Source of the DNA: an uncultured Lacticaseibacillus sp.
Lineage (GTDB): Bacteria; Bacillota; Bacilli; Lactobacillales; Lactobacillaceae
Reading direction: 5' to 3'
Assembly (NCBI GenBank): GCA_934339215.1
Contig: CAKRHU010000119.1
Span: 1-5,783, forward strand
DNA length: 5,783 nucleotides
The notes beneath the pieces are model-generated. The model had not been told where the DNA came from. It saw only the letters and a program-made list of their open reading frames with translations, and ran no database searches. Shown here piece after piece: positions 1-5,783 of the stretch. A program made the position numbers and the translations under genes. Every line of letters starts with the position of its first letter. Within the stretch, counting starts at the first letter, position 1.

Positions 1-622
1 TACCGAACAACCGGTCACCGGCGTCGCCTAAGCCAGGCACGATGTAACCATCTTTGTTCAAGTGATCATCTAAGGATGCAGCATAAATGTCAACATCAGG
101 ATGCGCTTCTTGAACAGCTTTAACACCTTCTGGGGCCGCAACTAACACGACCAAACGCATGGAGGTCGCACCACGCTTTTTCAGCGCTTCGATCGCCATG
201 TTGGCTGAACCACCAGTCGCGAGCATCGGATCAACGATGATCAAATCACGTTGATCGATGTCCGTTGGCATTTTAACGAAGTATTCGTGAGGCTTCAACG
301 TCACTTCGTCGCGGTACATGCCGATATGACCCACTTTAGCAGCTGGGATCAATTCCAAAACGCCGTCGACCATACCCAGGCCAGCGCGCAAAATCGGCAC
401 GACAGCCAATTTCTTGCCAGCGAGTTCTTTTTGAACCGTCTTGCCCATTGGGGTCTCGATTTCAACGTCTTCCAACGGTAAGTCGCGGGTGATTTCATAA
501 ACCATCAATTCCGCAATTTCGTTGGCGACTTGACGGAACTCCTTGGTCCCGGCGTTCTTGTCGCGAATCAAAGTCAGCTTGTGTTGAATCAGTGGGTGGT
601 TCAAAACCGTAAATTTGCCCAT
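1..622 (-). CDS. upp: Uracil phosphoribosyltransferase (3' end cut by window edge)
   Basis: UPRT makes UMP and pyrophosphate from uracil and PRPP in the cytoplasm (pyrimidine salvage). I translated it from the ATG at 622, which gives 207 codons ending in LFG, plus one base. The family is about 209 residues long, so only about two residues and the stop are missing. Visible motifs: LRAGLGM at about 78-84; the PRPP-binding loop [10 protein letters not shown] at 130-139, which is the class I phosphoribosyltransferase signature; and the uracil-binding C-terminal segment [12 protein letters not shown] at 193-204. The N-terminus [17 protein letters not shown] is typical of the family. A strong AAGGAGG ribosome binding site (634-640) lies 11 bases before the ATG, slightly far but with no better start nearby. 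The gene follows glyA after 49 bp, so it is probably the distal gene of the tdk-to-upp run. In many Firmicutes the ATP synthase operon comes next; that is inference here because it lies outside the window. Confidence 0.97.
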   Translation of the reverse strand, partial: MGKFTVLNHPLIQHKLTLIRDKNAGTKEFRQVANEIAELMVYEITRDLPLEDVEIETPMGKTVQKELAGKKLAVVPILRAGLGMVDGVLELIPAAKVGHIGMYRDEVTLKPHEYFVKMPTDIDQRDLIIVDPMLATGGSANMAIEALKKRGATSMRLVVLVAAPEGVKAVQEAHPDVDIYAASLDDHLNKDGYIVPGLGDAGDRLFG

Positions 623-648
623 GCTAGTTAGGTCCTCCTTCAAATTTA

Positions 649-662
649 TGCGCCAATGCGCA
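649..662 (-). other. Short hairpin in the glyA-upp gap
   Basis: TGCGC and GCGCA form a perfect 5 bp stem around a 4 base loop, starting 10 bases beyond the glyA stop and ending 8 bases before the upp AAGGAGG site. After the stem on the minus strand comes TAAATTT rather than a run of T, so it does not look like an efficient intrinsic terminator. It may be a processing or mRNA-stabilising stem. Confidence 0.4.
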
Positions 663-671
663 AAACCTTAT

Positions 672-1904
672 CTATGATAAAGGATGAAGGGCAGTTAACG
701 CAAGGACTGATTGCTTAATTTCAGCAAGTTTTGTCGGATCCTCACGATTGGCGATGGTAGCAGAAATCAATTCTGCGACTTTTTTGCATTCTGCTTCACT
801 GAATCCGCGCGTGGTGATGGCGGCTGAGCCGATGCGGACACCGGAAGTTTTGAACGGCCCATTTTGTTCACCTGGGACTTGGTTTTTGTTGGTGGTGATG
901 TCCACTGTGTCCAAAAGATCTTGCACATCGCGGCCCGTCACACCATAACCCGTGACATCAAGTAAGACCATGTGGTTATCAGAACCACCGGAGATCATCT
1001 TCAAATGTGGATCTTCAGCAAAGCCTTCACACATCGCTTGGGTGTTTTTGACGATTTGTTGGGCGTAAGCCTTAAATTCAGGCTTCAGGGCTTCCCCTAA
1101 CGCCACCGCTTTGGCGGCGATCACATGATCTAAAGGTCCACCTTGGATGCCTGGGAACACTGCAGAGTTGATGGCTTTGCCATACTGGGCTTTGGCTAAG
1201 ATCATGCCGCCACGTGGGCCGCGCAAGGTTTTATGCGTGGTGGTGGTGACCACATCGGCGTAAGGCACTGGATTCATATGCACCCCACCAGCAACTAACC
1301 CGGCGATGTGCGCCATGTCGACCATCAAAAAGGCCCCAACGCGATCGGCGATGTCACGGAAGCGGGCAAAATCGATGGCCCGACTGTAAGCAGAGGCACC
1401 AGCGACGATCATGCGTGGATGAATTTCTTCAGCGATAGCTTGGATCTGGTCATAATCTAACCGACCAGTTTCAGGATCTAACCCATAATGATAGAAGTGA
1501 TACGTTTGACCAGAGAAGCTAACAGCTGCCCCATGCGTCAAATGGCCCCCATCAGTCAAGTCCATCGCTAAGACTTTATCACCGTCTTCAAGAAACGCGC
1601 GGTAAGTGGCCATGTTAGCCCCAGAACCAGAGTGAGGTTGCACATTGGCATATTCGGCGCCAAACAATTCCTTGGCGCGGTCAATGGCCAGTTGTTCGAT
1701 CACGTCGATATATTGATTGCCCCCATAATAACGGTGGCCAGGATACCCTTCAGAATATTTATTGGTCAACACCGAGCCTTGAGCGGCACGCACTGCTGGG
1801 CTGACGATGTTTTCAGAGGCGATCAGCTCAATGTTGTGCTGTTGGCGTTGTTCCTCATCATGAATTGCAGTAAACACTTGTGGATCATAATCGTTAAAGT
1901 CCAA
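672..1904 (-). CDS. glyA: Serine hydroxymethyltransferase (PLP enzyme)
   Basis: SHMT interconverts serine and glycine while forming 5,10-methylene-tetrahydrofolate, the main one-carbon source for thymidylate, purines and methionine. It is a cytoplasmic PLP-dependent fold-type I enzyme. The 410-residue product shows ELIASEN (26-32), the substrate-site stretch [15 protein letters not shown] (48-62), [10 protein letters not shown] (88-97), GGHLTHG (119-125), [13 protein letters not shown] (195-207) and the PLP-lysine motif [14 protein letters not shown] with K225 as the Schiff-base lysine. I chose the TTG at 1904: the family N-terminus begins at DFNDYDP, and AGAAAGGGG (1914-1922) sits 9 bases before it. 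The upstream in-frame ATG at 1949 would add 15 unrelated residues, lacks a good ribosome binding site and lies upstream of a likely -10 box. The usual bacterial SGSQAN is SGSGAN here. Gaps are 48 bp after ywlC and 49 bp before upp. Confidence 0.97.
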   Translation of the reverse strand: MDFNDYDPQVFTAIHDEEQRQQHNIELIASENIVSPAVRAAQGSVLTNKYSEGYPGHRYYGGNQYIDVIEQLAIDRAKELFGAEYANVQPHSGSGANMATYRAFLEDGDKVLAMDLTDGGHLTHGAAVSFSGQTYHFYHYGLDPETGRLDYDQIQAIAEEIHPRMIVAGASAYSRAIDFARFRDIADRVGAFLMVDMAHIAGLVAGGVHMNPVPYADVVTTTTHKTLRGPRGGMILAKAQYGKAINSAVFPGIQGGPLDHVIAAKAVALGEALKPEFKAYAQQIVKNTQAMCEGFAEDPHLKMISGGSDNHMVLLDVTGYGVTGRDVQDLLDTVDITTNKNQVPGEQNGPFKTSGVRIGSAAITTRGFSEAECKKVAELISATIANREDPTKLAEIKQSVLALTALHPLS

Positions 1905-1913
1905 TGTCTTGTA

Positions 1914-1922
1914 CCCCTTTCT
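1914..1922 (-). promoter_or_regulatory. glyA: Ribosome binding site deciding the glyA TTG start
   Basis: AGAAAGGGG on the minus strand lies 9 bases before the TTG at 1904. No comparable purine run precedes the upstream in-frame ATG at 1949, so this site decides the start in favour of TTG. Confidence 0.75.
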
Positions 1923-1934
1923 GAAAGTAGCTTC

Positions 1935-1943
1935 AGTATACCA
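1935..1943 (-). promoter_or_regulatory. glyA: Probable internal extended -10 promoter for glyA (and upp)
   Basis: The minus strand of the ywlC-glyA gap reads TGGTATACT, an extended -10 with TATACT matching five of six consensus bases. The -35 position (about 1957-1964) has no good hexamer. The transcript would begin near 1928, downstream of the ATG at 1949 and upstream of the TTG at 1904. It would therefore give a short leader of about 24 bases containing the AAAGGGG ribosome binding site. Confidence 0.5.
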
Positions 1944-1952
1944 GAACATTTT

Positions 1953-2966
1953 TCACTTTGCAGGTTTAAAGTGTTCGTTCCCAGCAGATTTTAATAGCCG
2001 GTTCATGTAAGCGGCACCGAGTCCTTCTGCTGGAAAGGCTTGCGCCAACACTAAGGTCACGGTTGGATGTAAGTCAAACCACCGTAAGCCAGCAAACAGC
2101 GCATGCGTCGCGCTTTGAATATCCGTCCCTAATGAAAACTGTGGCGTCGCATCTGGCACTTGGTTCAAAATGTCATCAGTAGCCAACACGCCAAACGGTT
2201 GATTTTGCGTCGTGATCCATTGCAACGCTTCAGGAAATTGTTCGGGATCATCGACAATGATCACTTGCGCAGTTGGGGCATAATGTTTGTACTTCATGCC
2301 TGGCGCTTTTGGCGTTTCGTTGGCACCAACATGATGCATTTCCGAATCCACGGTACCAATAACTGGATACAATTCTTTTGGCCCAATGGCACCAGGCCGT
2401 AAAATCGCCACTGGATCCACGGTCAAATCCACAATGGTTGATTCGACGCCGACTTCTGTAGGTCCGTCATCTAACACGCCTGCGATTTCCCCATCAAAGT
2501 CATGGAGCACGTGATCAGCAGTGGTCGGCGACGGCTTCCCAGATTTATTGGCAGAAGGCCCCACAATCGGCACCCCAGCTTCGGCGATCAATTCGCGGGT
2601 CAACTGGTTTTCTGGCATTCGAAAGGCCGCAGTGTCTAAGCCACCAGTAACCGTTTTAGACAAAGAACCTGGATGAATGGTCAAAATGATCGTTAACGGG
2701 CCTGGCCAAAAGGCATCCATCAATTTCTCAGCTTGTGGCGTAATGTCGGCAAACTGCGCCACCATTTCCCGGCTGGACACCGTGACGATCAAGGGGTTAT
2801 CACTCGGTCGGCCTTTGGTGGTATAAACCGATTTAGCCGCTTGAGCGTTGGTGGCATCAGCTCCGAGTCCGTAAACTGTTTCAGTAGGAAAAGCAACCAA
2901 TTCACCGCGTCGCAAAGCTGCAGCAGCTTCTGGGATCGTAGTTTGATCAAAGCGTTTTGTTTCCAA
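1953..2966 (-). CDS. ywlC: L-threonylcarbamoyladenylate synthase, two-domain Sua5 type
   Basis: The enzyme makes threonylcarbamoyl-AMP from threonine, bicarbonate and ATP. This is the first step of t6A37 modification of tRNAs that read ANN codons, completed by the TsaD/TsaB/TsaE proteins. The 337-residue length and two domains fit the long Sua5/YwlC form rather than the short TsaC form. The YrdC domain covers about 8-200, with PTETVYGLGADA (27-38), the KGRPSDNPL nucleotide/threonine-site motif (51-59), FWPGPLT (86-92), PSANKSGKPSPT (137-148), VESTIVD (174-180) and ILRPGAI (188-194). A linker with GMKYKHYAP (223-231) leads to the C-terminal Sua5 domain, which ends in AFPAEGLGAAYMNRLLKSAG. The start is a TTG at 2966, 11 bases after AGAAGGG (2978-2984). 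An ATT two codons upstream is better spaced but would be a very rare start. The gene follows prmC after 20 bp and is probably translated from the same transcript. Confidence 0.95.
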   Translation of the reverse strand: METKRFDQTTIPEAAAALRRGELVAFPTETVYGLGADATNAQAAKSVYTTKGRPSDNPLIVTVSSREMVAQFADITPQAEKLMDAFWPGPLTIILTIHPGSLSKTVTGGLDTAAFRMPENQLTRELIAEAGVPIVGPSANKSGKPSPTTADHVLHDFDGEIAGVLDDGPTEVGVESTIVDLTVDPVAILRPGAIGPKELYPVIGTVDSEMHHVGANETPKAPGMKYKHYAPTAQVIIVDDPEQFPEALQWITTQNQPFGVLATDDILNQVPDATPQFSLGTDIQSATHALFAGLRWFDLHPTVTLVLAQAFPAEGLGAAYMNRLLKSAGNEHFKPAK

Positions 2967-2986
2967 TTGAATAGCATCCCTTCTAT

Positions 2987-3820
2987 TTAAAATGTCAATT
3001 TCACCATGCGCGGATGACCGGCGAGATCTTGACGAAATTCAACTTGCGCTTGTGGCAAAGCTTCAGCAAACAACTGCGTCAACGCCGGCTGTTGTTGATA
3101 ACCGAATTCTAAATATACCCGACTGCCGGCATGCACATGCTCAGGTAATTCGGTACAAAAGCGTTCAAACAATGCGAGACCATCGTGATCCGCAAATAAC
3201 GCCAAATGCGGTTCAAAGTCCAGTGTGCTTTCATCCATGACATCTTCTTCTTTGTGGCTGATATAAGGCAGATTTGACACGATGCGGTCAAATTGAAGGC
3301 CTGCTACACCGCTGAATAAATCACTTTGCTGAATATTGACCTCAACGTGCAAACGTTGAACATTTTCCCGGGCAATGGCTAATGCATCTGGCGACACATC
3401 CACCATCGTGACGTTCAGTTGGGGGCATTGGTCTTTTAAGGTGATGCCGATCACCCCACTGCCTGTCCCCACATCTAATAGTGTTTGGGCTTGATCGATA
3501 TCTTCTGCCACCCAAGCCACTAATTCCTCAGTTTCAAATCTAGGGATCAACACAGCTGGACTGACCTTGAAATCATGCCCATAAAATGGCGCCAACCCGA
3601 TAATATATTGCGCCGGCTCGTGTTGCAACAAGCGCGGGATCGCCGCTTCAAACTGTTGAGCCACGGCCTCTGGCATGACATCGCGACCATGCAGTTGCAA
3701 TTGTGTTGGCGTAAAATCGCCTAAATATTCCAGCACATAGCGGGCGCTATCTGGGTCGATTCCAGCTTTTTGAAGCAAAGAAGACGCTCCTGCGAGCGCC
3801 TCATGATAAGTCTTATTCAC
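2987..3820 (-). CDS. prmC: Peptide chain release factor N5-glutamine methyltransferase
   Basis: PrmC (HemK) transfers a methyl group from S-adenosylmethionine to the glutamine of the GGQ motif of release factors, raising termination efficiency. The 277-residue product has the helical N-terminal release-factor-binding domain (about 1-75). The linker motif [17 protein letters not shown] follows at 70-86, then [12 protein letters not shown] at 90-101. The Rossmann methyltransferase domain has the SAM-binding DVGTGSG (116-122), acidic D141 and SDLF (166-169). The catalytic motif reads NLPY (183-186) instead of the usual NPPY. The start is GTG at 3820, overlapping the prfA stop by 8 bp, with GGAG (CTCC on the plus strand, 3828-3831) inside prfA 7 bases upstream. 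The full N-terminus resembles the family, which supports this start. An internal TTG (codon 15) also has a well-spaced AGGAG, noted as a finding. The adjacent prfA encodes its substrate, which makes the assignment firm. Confidence 0.96.
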   Translation of the reverse strand: MNKTYHEALAGASSLLQKAGIDPDSARYVLEYLGDFTPTQLQLHGRDVMPEAVAQQFEAAIPRLLQHEPAQYIIGLAPFYGHDFKVSPAVLIPRFETEELVAWVAEDIDQAQTLLDVGTGSGVIGITLKDQCPQLNVTMVDVSPDALAIARENVQRLHVEVNIQQSDLFSGVAGLQFDRIVSNLPYISHKEEDVMDESTLDFEPHLALFADHDGLALFERFCTELPEHVHAGSRVYLEFGYQQQPALTQLFAEALPQAQVEFRQDLAGHPRMVKLTF

Positions 3821-4892
3821 CGATGGACTCCAGCTTCTTGGCTTGGTCAGCCACCACTAAGGCATCAATGATCTCACCTAAGTCGCCGTTCATGATCCGA
3901 TCGAGTTTGTTTAAACTCAAGCCAATCCGGTGATCGGTTACCCGGTTTTGCGGATAGTTGTACGTCCGGATCCGTTCAGAACGATCCCCGGTACCAACGG
4001 CAGTTTTCCGCTTTTCAGCGTATTCGGATTCGTTTTGACTTTCGTAGTAGTCATAAACCCGCGCGGTCAAAATTTGCATCGCTTTGACCCGGTTTTGTTG
4101 CTGGGAACGTTGGTCTTGCATGGTGACCACAATGTTGGTTGGGATATGCGTCATCCGCACCGCAGAACTGGTTTTGTTGATATGCTGACCACCGGCACCA
4201 CTGGAACGGTACACATCCGTGCGAATATCTTTCGGATCTAGCTTTAAGTCGACTTCATCATATTCTGGCATCACACCGACTGTGGCCGTACTGGTATGGA
4301 CCCGACCAGCTGATTCAGTCACTGGCACCCGCTGCACCCGATGAGCACCAGATTCATATTTGAGCTTGGAATATACCGAGTCGCCTGTGATCATCACAGC
4401 CACTTCTTTATACCCGCCGACTTCAGTAGGGTTTTCGTCGATGATTTCTAACTTCCAACCTTGGCGTTCAGCGTATTTCATATACATGGACAACAAGTCA
4501 GCCGCAAACAAGCTGGCTTCATCCCCACCGGCCGCGCCACGGATTTCCATGATGATGTTTTTATCATCGTTAGGATCTTTTGGCAACATCAAGACTTTGA
4601 TTTGGTCTTCTAAGGCTTCGAGCTCTGGGCGTAATTCCGCTAATTCTTCTTTGGCGAGTTCTTCAAGATCTTCATCTTTGGATTCACGCAAAACGGATTC
4701 CGCTTCATCGATGTCAGCTTTGGTTTTTTTGTAATTTTGGTAGGCGGCAACGACTTCGCGCATGCTACCTTCTTCTTTAGAGAGCTTCAAGTAGCGATCC
4801 GTATCTTGGATCACTTCTGGGTCGCTCATCAATTCTTGTAATTCATCATAACGGTCGAGCAAACCGTCAAGTTGGGCTAAAATCTTATCCAT
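3813..4892 (-). CDS. prfA: Peptide chain release factor 1 (RF1)
   Basis: RF1 recognises UAA and UAG stop codons in the ribosomal A site and triggers peptidyl-tRNA hydrolysis. The product has 359 residues, the normal family length. Domain 1 (about 1-100) is highly charged and helical, as expected. The core contains [16 protein letters not shown] (115-130). The stop-codon reading motif of the PxT type is PVT at 190-192, which marks RF1 rather than RF2 (SPF), and is followed by [10 protein letters not shown]. The catalytic loop [17 protein letters not shown] carries GGQ at 234-236, with Q236 as the expected PrmC methylation target. The C-terminus has [14 protein letters not shown] and a short tail. 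The ATG start at 4892 has GGAGG (CCTCC on the plus strand, 4897-4901) only 4 bases upstream, a short but workable spacing. The gene starts 48 bp after the tdk stop and its last 8 bases overlap prmC. I see no in-frame stop or frameshift. Confidence 0.98.
   Translation of the reverse strand: MDKILAQLDGLLDRYDELQELMSDPEVIQDTDRYLKLSKEEGSMREVVAAYQNYKKTKADIDEAESVLRESKDEDLEELAKEELAELRPELEALEDQIKVLMLPKDPNDDKNIIMEIRGAAGGDEASLFAADLLSMYMKYAERQGWKLEIIDENPTEVGGYKEVAVMITGDSVYSKLKYESGAHRVQRVPVTESAGRVHTSTATVGVMPEYDEVDLKLDPKDIRTDVYRSSGAGGQHINKTSSAVRMTHIPTNIVVTMQDQRSQQQNRVKAMQILTARVYDYYESQNESEYAEKRKTAVGTGDRSERIRTYNYPQNRVTDHRIGLSLNKLDRIMNGDLGEIIDALVVADQAKKLESIGE
3828..3831 (-). promoter_or_regulatory. prmC: prmC ribosome binding site inside the prfA 3' end
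   Basis: GGAG on the minus strand, within the last codons of prfA and 7 bases before the GTG start of prmC at 3820. With the 8 bp overlap this arrangement favours reinitiation by ribosomes finishing prfA. Confidence 0.65.
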
Positions 4893-4940
4893 AATTCCTC
4901 CGTGAATGACTTAGGCGATCGACATTATTGGGCAAAGTCG

Positions 4941-5543
4941 CTAGGACTTGCTCAGTCGATATTCCGCCAAGTTTTCAGGCGGAAAATAATAATGATGGCG
5001 ACATACTGGGTAATAGGACTCATTGCCGCCAATTTGGATCTGTTCGCCAGCATACACTGGCTGGTCATCATGCACCCGCAAGTTCATGATGGCTTTTTTC
5101 GCGCAAAACCAGCAAATGGTTTTCATTTCTTCAATTTTATCTGCGTATAACAACAAATATTTTGAGCCTTCAAATAATTCATTTTTAAAATCATTCTTCA
5201 GGCCAAATGCCATCACTGGGATCTTGAGTTCATCCACAATCCGCGCACATTCAAACACATGATGCTTTTGTAAAAATTGCGCTTCGTCGATCAACACACA
5301 ATAAGCGTTCGCATCCAGTTGTTGCACCAGATCAAAGACATTGGTGTCTGCGGCGATCGGTGTGGCCTCGCGCTGCAGCCCGTGAATACGACTGGCGATC
5401 ATCCCCACGCCTGAACGATTATCCAAAGCCGACGTTAAAATCACCACGGATTTATTTTGTTCTTCATAATTATGTGCGACTTTCAAGATCTCAATGGACT
5501 TGCCTGAATTCATCGCCCCGTAGCGGAAAAATAGCTGCGCCAA
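4941..5543 (-). CDS. tdk: Thymidine kinase, type II (TK1-like)
   Basis: The enzyme phosphorylates thymidine (and deoxyuridine) to the monophosphate with ATP, in cytoplasmic pyrimidine salvage. The 200-residue product begins [15 protein letters not shown] after the start codon. The P-loop GAMNSGKS is at 9-16. The Walker B/catalytic region VLIDEAQFL (83-91) has E87 as the likely general base. AFGLKNDF lies at 112-119. A structural zinc site is suggested by C144 and C147 (CWFC) with C181 and H184 (CRHH), and the lasso/nucleoside-binding segment is [13 protein letters not shown] (169-181). The start is TTG at 5543 with a perfect AGGAGG (CCTCCT on the plus strand, 5551-5556) 7 bases before it. An in-frame TTG further up at 5576 lies beside the probable -10 box, upstream of the likely transcript start, so it is unlikely. 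tdk is the first gene of the minus-strand run and faces murT across a divergent promoter region. Confidence 0.96.
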   Translation of the reverse strand: MAQLFFRYGAMNSGKSIEILKVAHNYEEQNKSVVILTSALDNRSGVGMIASRIHGLQREATPIAADTNVFDLVQQLDANAYCVLIDEAQFLQKHHVFECARIVDELKIPVMAFGLKNDFKNELFEGSKYLLLYADKIEEMKTICWFCAKKAIMNLRVHDDQPVYAGEQIQIGGNESYYPVCRHHYYFPPENLAEYRLSKS

Positions 5544-5550
5544 GTGGATG

Positions 5551-5556
5551 CCTCCT
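5551..5556 (-). promoter_or_regulatory. tdk: Ribosome binding site deciding the tdk TTG start
   Basis: AGGAGG on the minus strand, 7 bases before the TTG at 5543. It is a perfect Shine-Dalgarno sequence and selects this TTG over the in-frame TTG at 5576, which lies upstream of the site itself. Confidence 0.85.
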
Positions 5557-5578
5557 CGATTGAAAATATACCTCAACT

Positions 5579-5607
5579 ATTATAACGAATTTTCACGCTG
5601 AGTAACA
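5579..5607 (-). promoter_or_regulatory. tdk: Probable promoter of the tdk-to-upp run
   Basis: On the minus strand there is a perfect TATAAT -10 box (ATTATA on the plus strand at 5579-5584). With a 17 base spacer the -35 position (5602-5607) reads TGTTAC, which is a poor match to TTGACA. An AT-rich spacer (GAAAATTCGT) precedes the -10. The predicted transcript would start near 5572, giving a leader of about 28 bases with the AGGAGG site. The -10 is seen directly; its use as promoter is inference. Confidence 0.6.
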
Positions 5608-5628
5608 GCGCAATTCATATAAGCCTGT

Positions 5629-5640
5629 TGCCACTTGGCA
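5629..5640. repeat. 12 bp palindrome TGCCA-CT-TGGCA upstream of murT
   Basis: Perfect 5 bp arms with a 2 base centre, lying just upstream of the murT extended -10 box and partly in its -35 region. It is followed by a CACGTG hexamer palindrome at 5639-5644. The position suits an operator, but the arms are short enough to arise by chance. It is too far from the TTG of murT, and lacks a T-run, to be a terminator. Confidence 0.4.
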
Positions 5641-5644
5641 CGTG

Positions 5645-5653
5645 TGGTAAAAT
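5645..5653 (+). promoter_or_regulatory. murT: Extended -10 promoter of murT
   Basis: TGGTAAAAT matches the extended -10 pattern TGnTATAAT with one mismatch. No good -35 is found at 16-18 bases; TTGCCA (5628-5633) is only 14 bases away, and at 17 bases the sequence is CTGTTG. Extended -10 promoters can work with a weak -35. The transcript would start near 5660, leaving a leader of about 24 bases. Confidence 0.55.
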
Positions 5654-5683
5654 AAATGCAACTAACCTGAGAGGAAGAGCACA

Positions 5684-5783
5684 TTGGCCCATTCAATCAC
5701 TTTCAAAAGCCGCGTGGCGATCATCGCCGGGCGGTTCAGCTATTGGTTTTTACACACGTTTATGAAAGGTGGCAGTTCTCTTC
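5684..5783 (+). CDS. murT: Probable MurT, Mur-ligase-like subunit of lipid II isoglutaminyl synthase (5' fragment)
   Basis: Only the first 33 codons are present, from TTG at 5684; the gene runs off the right edge. The translation begins MAHSITFKSRVAIIAGRF and continues SYWFLHTFMKGGSSL. This resembles the N-terminus of Firmicutes MurT, where a basic helix is followed by a GGSSLPG-type turn ahead of the Mur-ligase central domain. The ATP-binding TGTNGKT motif that would prove it lies beyond the window. MurT with GatD amidates the D-glutamate of lipid II to isoglutamine during peptidoglycan synthesis; gatD would be expected next, outside the window. Support for the start: GAGAGGAAG at 5669-5677, about 9 bases from the GAGG core to the TTG, and an extended -10 box 30 bases upstream. 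Orientation is opposite to all other genes here. The main alternative is another Mur-ligase-family protein. The function rests on N-terminal resemblance alone. Confidence 0.7.
   Translation, partial: MAHSITFKSRVAIIAGRFSYWFLHTFMKGGSSL

Noticed and set aside
251..481. Plus-strand 76-codon frame within upp
   Set aside because: Antisense to the continuous, fully recognisable upp reading frame, with no ribosome binding site or family resemblance.
1973..1977. CGAAC on the minus strand upstream of glyA as a possible PurBox
   Set aside because: glyA is purine-regulated in some Firmicutes, but only the five-base core matches, and no second box at the usual spacing is present.
1632..1994. Plus-strand open frame of 120 codons across the glyA start and ywlC end
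   Set aside because: It lies antisense to two well-supported genes, has no ribosome binding site I could see, and its translation resembles no family.
2789..2977. Minus-strand 62-codon frame starting at ATG 2977, overlapping the ywlC start in another frame
   Set aside because: Its ATG directly abuts the AGAAGGG site with no spacer, and the product resembles nothing. The same ribosome binding site serves the ywlC TTG.
4360..4734. Plus-strand open frame of 124 codons inside prfA
   Set aside because: Antisense shadow of prfA: the serine-rich translation mirrors the acidic, Glu/Asp-rich RF1 domain 1 on the other strand.
4893..4940. GCGA/TCGC inverted repeat in the tdk-prfA gap as a terminator
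   Set aside because: The stem is 4 bp with a long loop and there is no T-run, so it does not support termination or an RNA element.
1..5783. A novel biological system, mobile element, CRISPR array, tRNA or rRNA
   Set aside because: Nearly every base is accounted for by seven housekeeping genes with normal lengths. I saw no transposase remnants, repeat arrays, RNA gene signatures or shift in base composition.

Overview
The window reads as ordinary chromosomal DNA of a low-to-medium GC Gram-positive bacterium, most likely a member of the Lactobacillaceae. The reasons are the protein sequences (UPRT, SHMT and PrmC of lactobacillar type), strong AGGAGG-like ribosome binding sites, TG-extended -10 promoters, frequent TTG starts, and the gene order tdk-prfA-prmC-ywlC-glyA-upp. 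The species cannot be fixed from this sequence alone.

Layout: from about 5543 down to the left edge, six genes lie head to tail on the minus strand: tdk (thymidine kinase), prfA (release factor 1), prmC (release factor glutamine methyltransferase), ywlC (Sua5-type threonylcarbamoyl-AMP synthase), glyA (serine hydroxymethyltransferase) and upp (uracil phosphoribosyltransferase, cut by the window edge about two codons before its end). Gaps are 48, -8, 20, 48 and 49 bp, and I see no convincing intrinsic terminator, so one long transcript from the promoter upstream of tdk is plausible. A second promoter probably sits in the ywlC-glyA gap. On the plus strand, the last 100 bases hold the start of a divergent gene that looks like murT (lipid II isoglutaminyl synthase, Mur-ligase-like subunit). 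A 140 bp divergent promoter region (5544-5683) separates it from tdk.

Functional logic: prfA and prmC are substrate and enzyme, since PrmC methylates the GGQ glutamine of the release factor, and they overlap by 8 bp. ywlC serves decoding accuracy through the tRNA t6A modification. tdk and upp are pyrimidine salvage enzymes. glyA supplies methylene-tetrahydrofolate, needed for thymidylate and purines. Compared with the Bacillus subtilis neighbourhood as I recall it (tdk/prfA/prmC ... spoIIR ... ywlC ... ywlE-ywlF-ywlG-glyA-upp-atp), this is a compacted version without the sporulation and intervening ywl genes. The atp operon may follow upp outside the window.

I found no candidate for a new biological system, mobile element, CRISPR array or RNA gene. 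The points worth a second look are small: non-ATG starts in five of seven genes, a non-canonical NLPY catalytic motif in PrmC, a possible alternative start with a hairpin-embedded Shine-Dalgarno sequence inside prmC, an internal glyA promoter, and a short palindrome in the tdk/murT promoter region.
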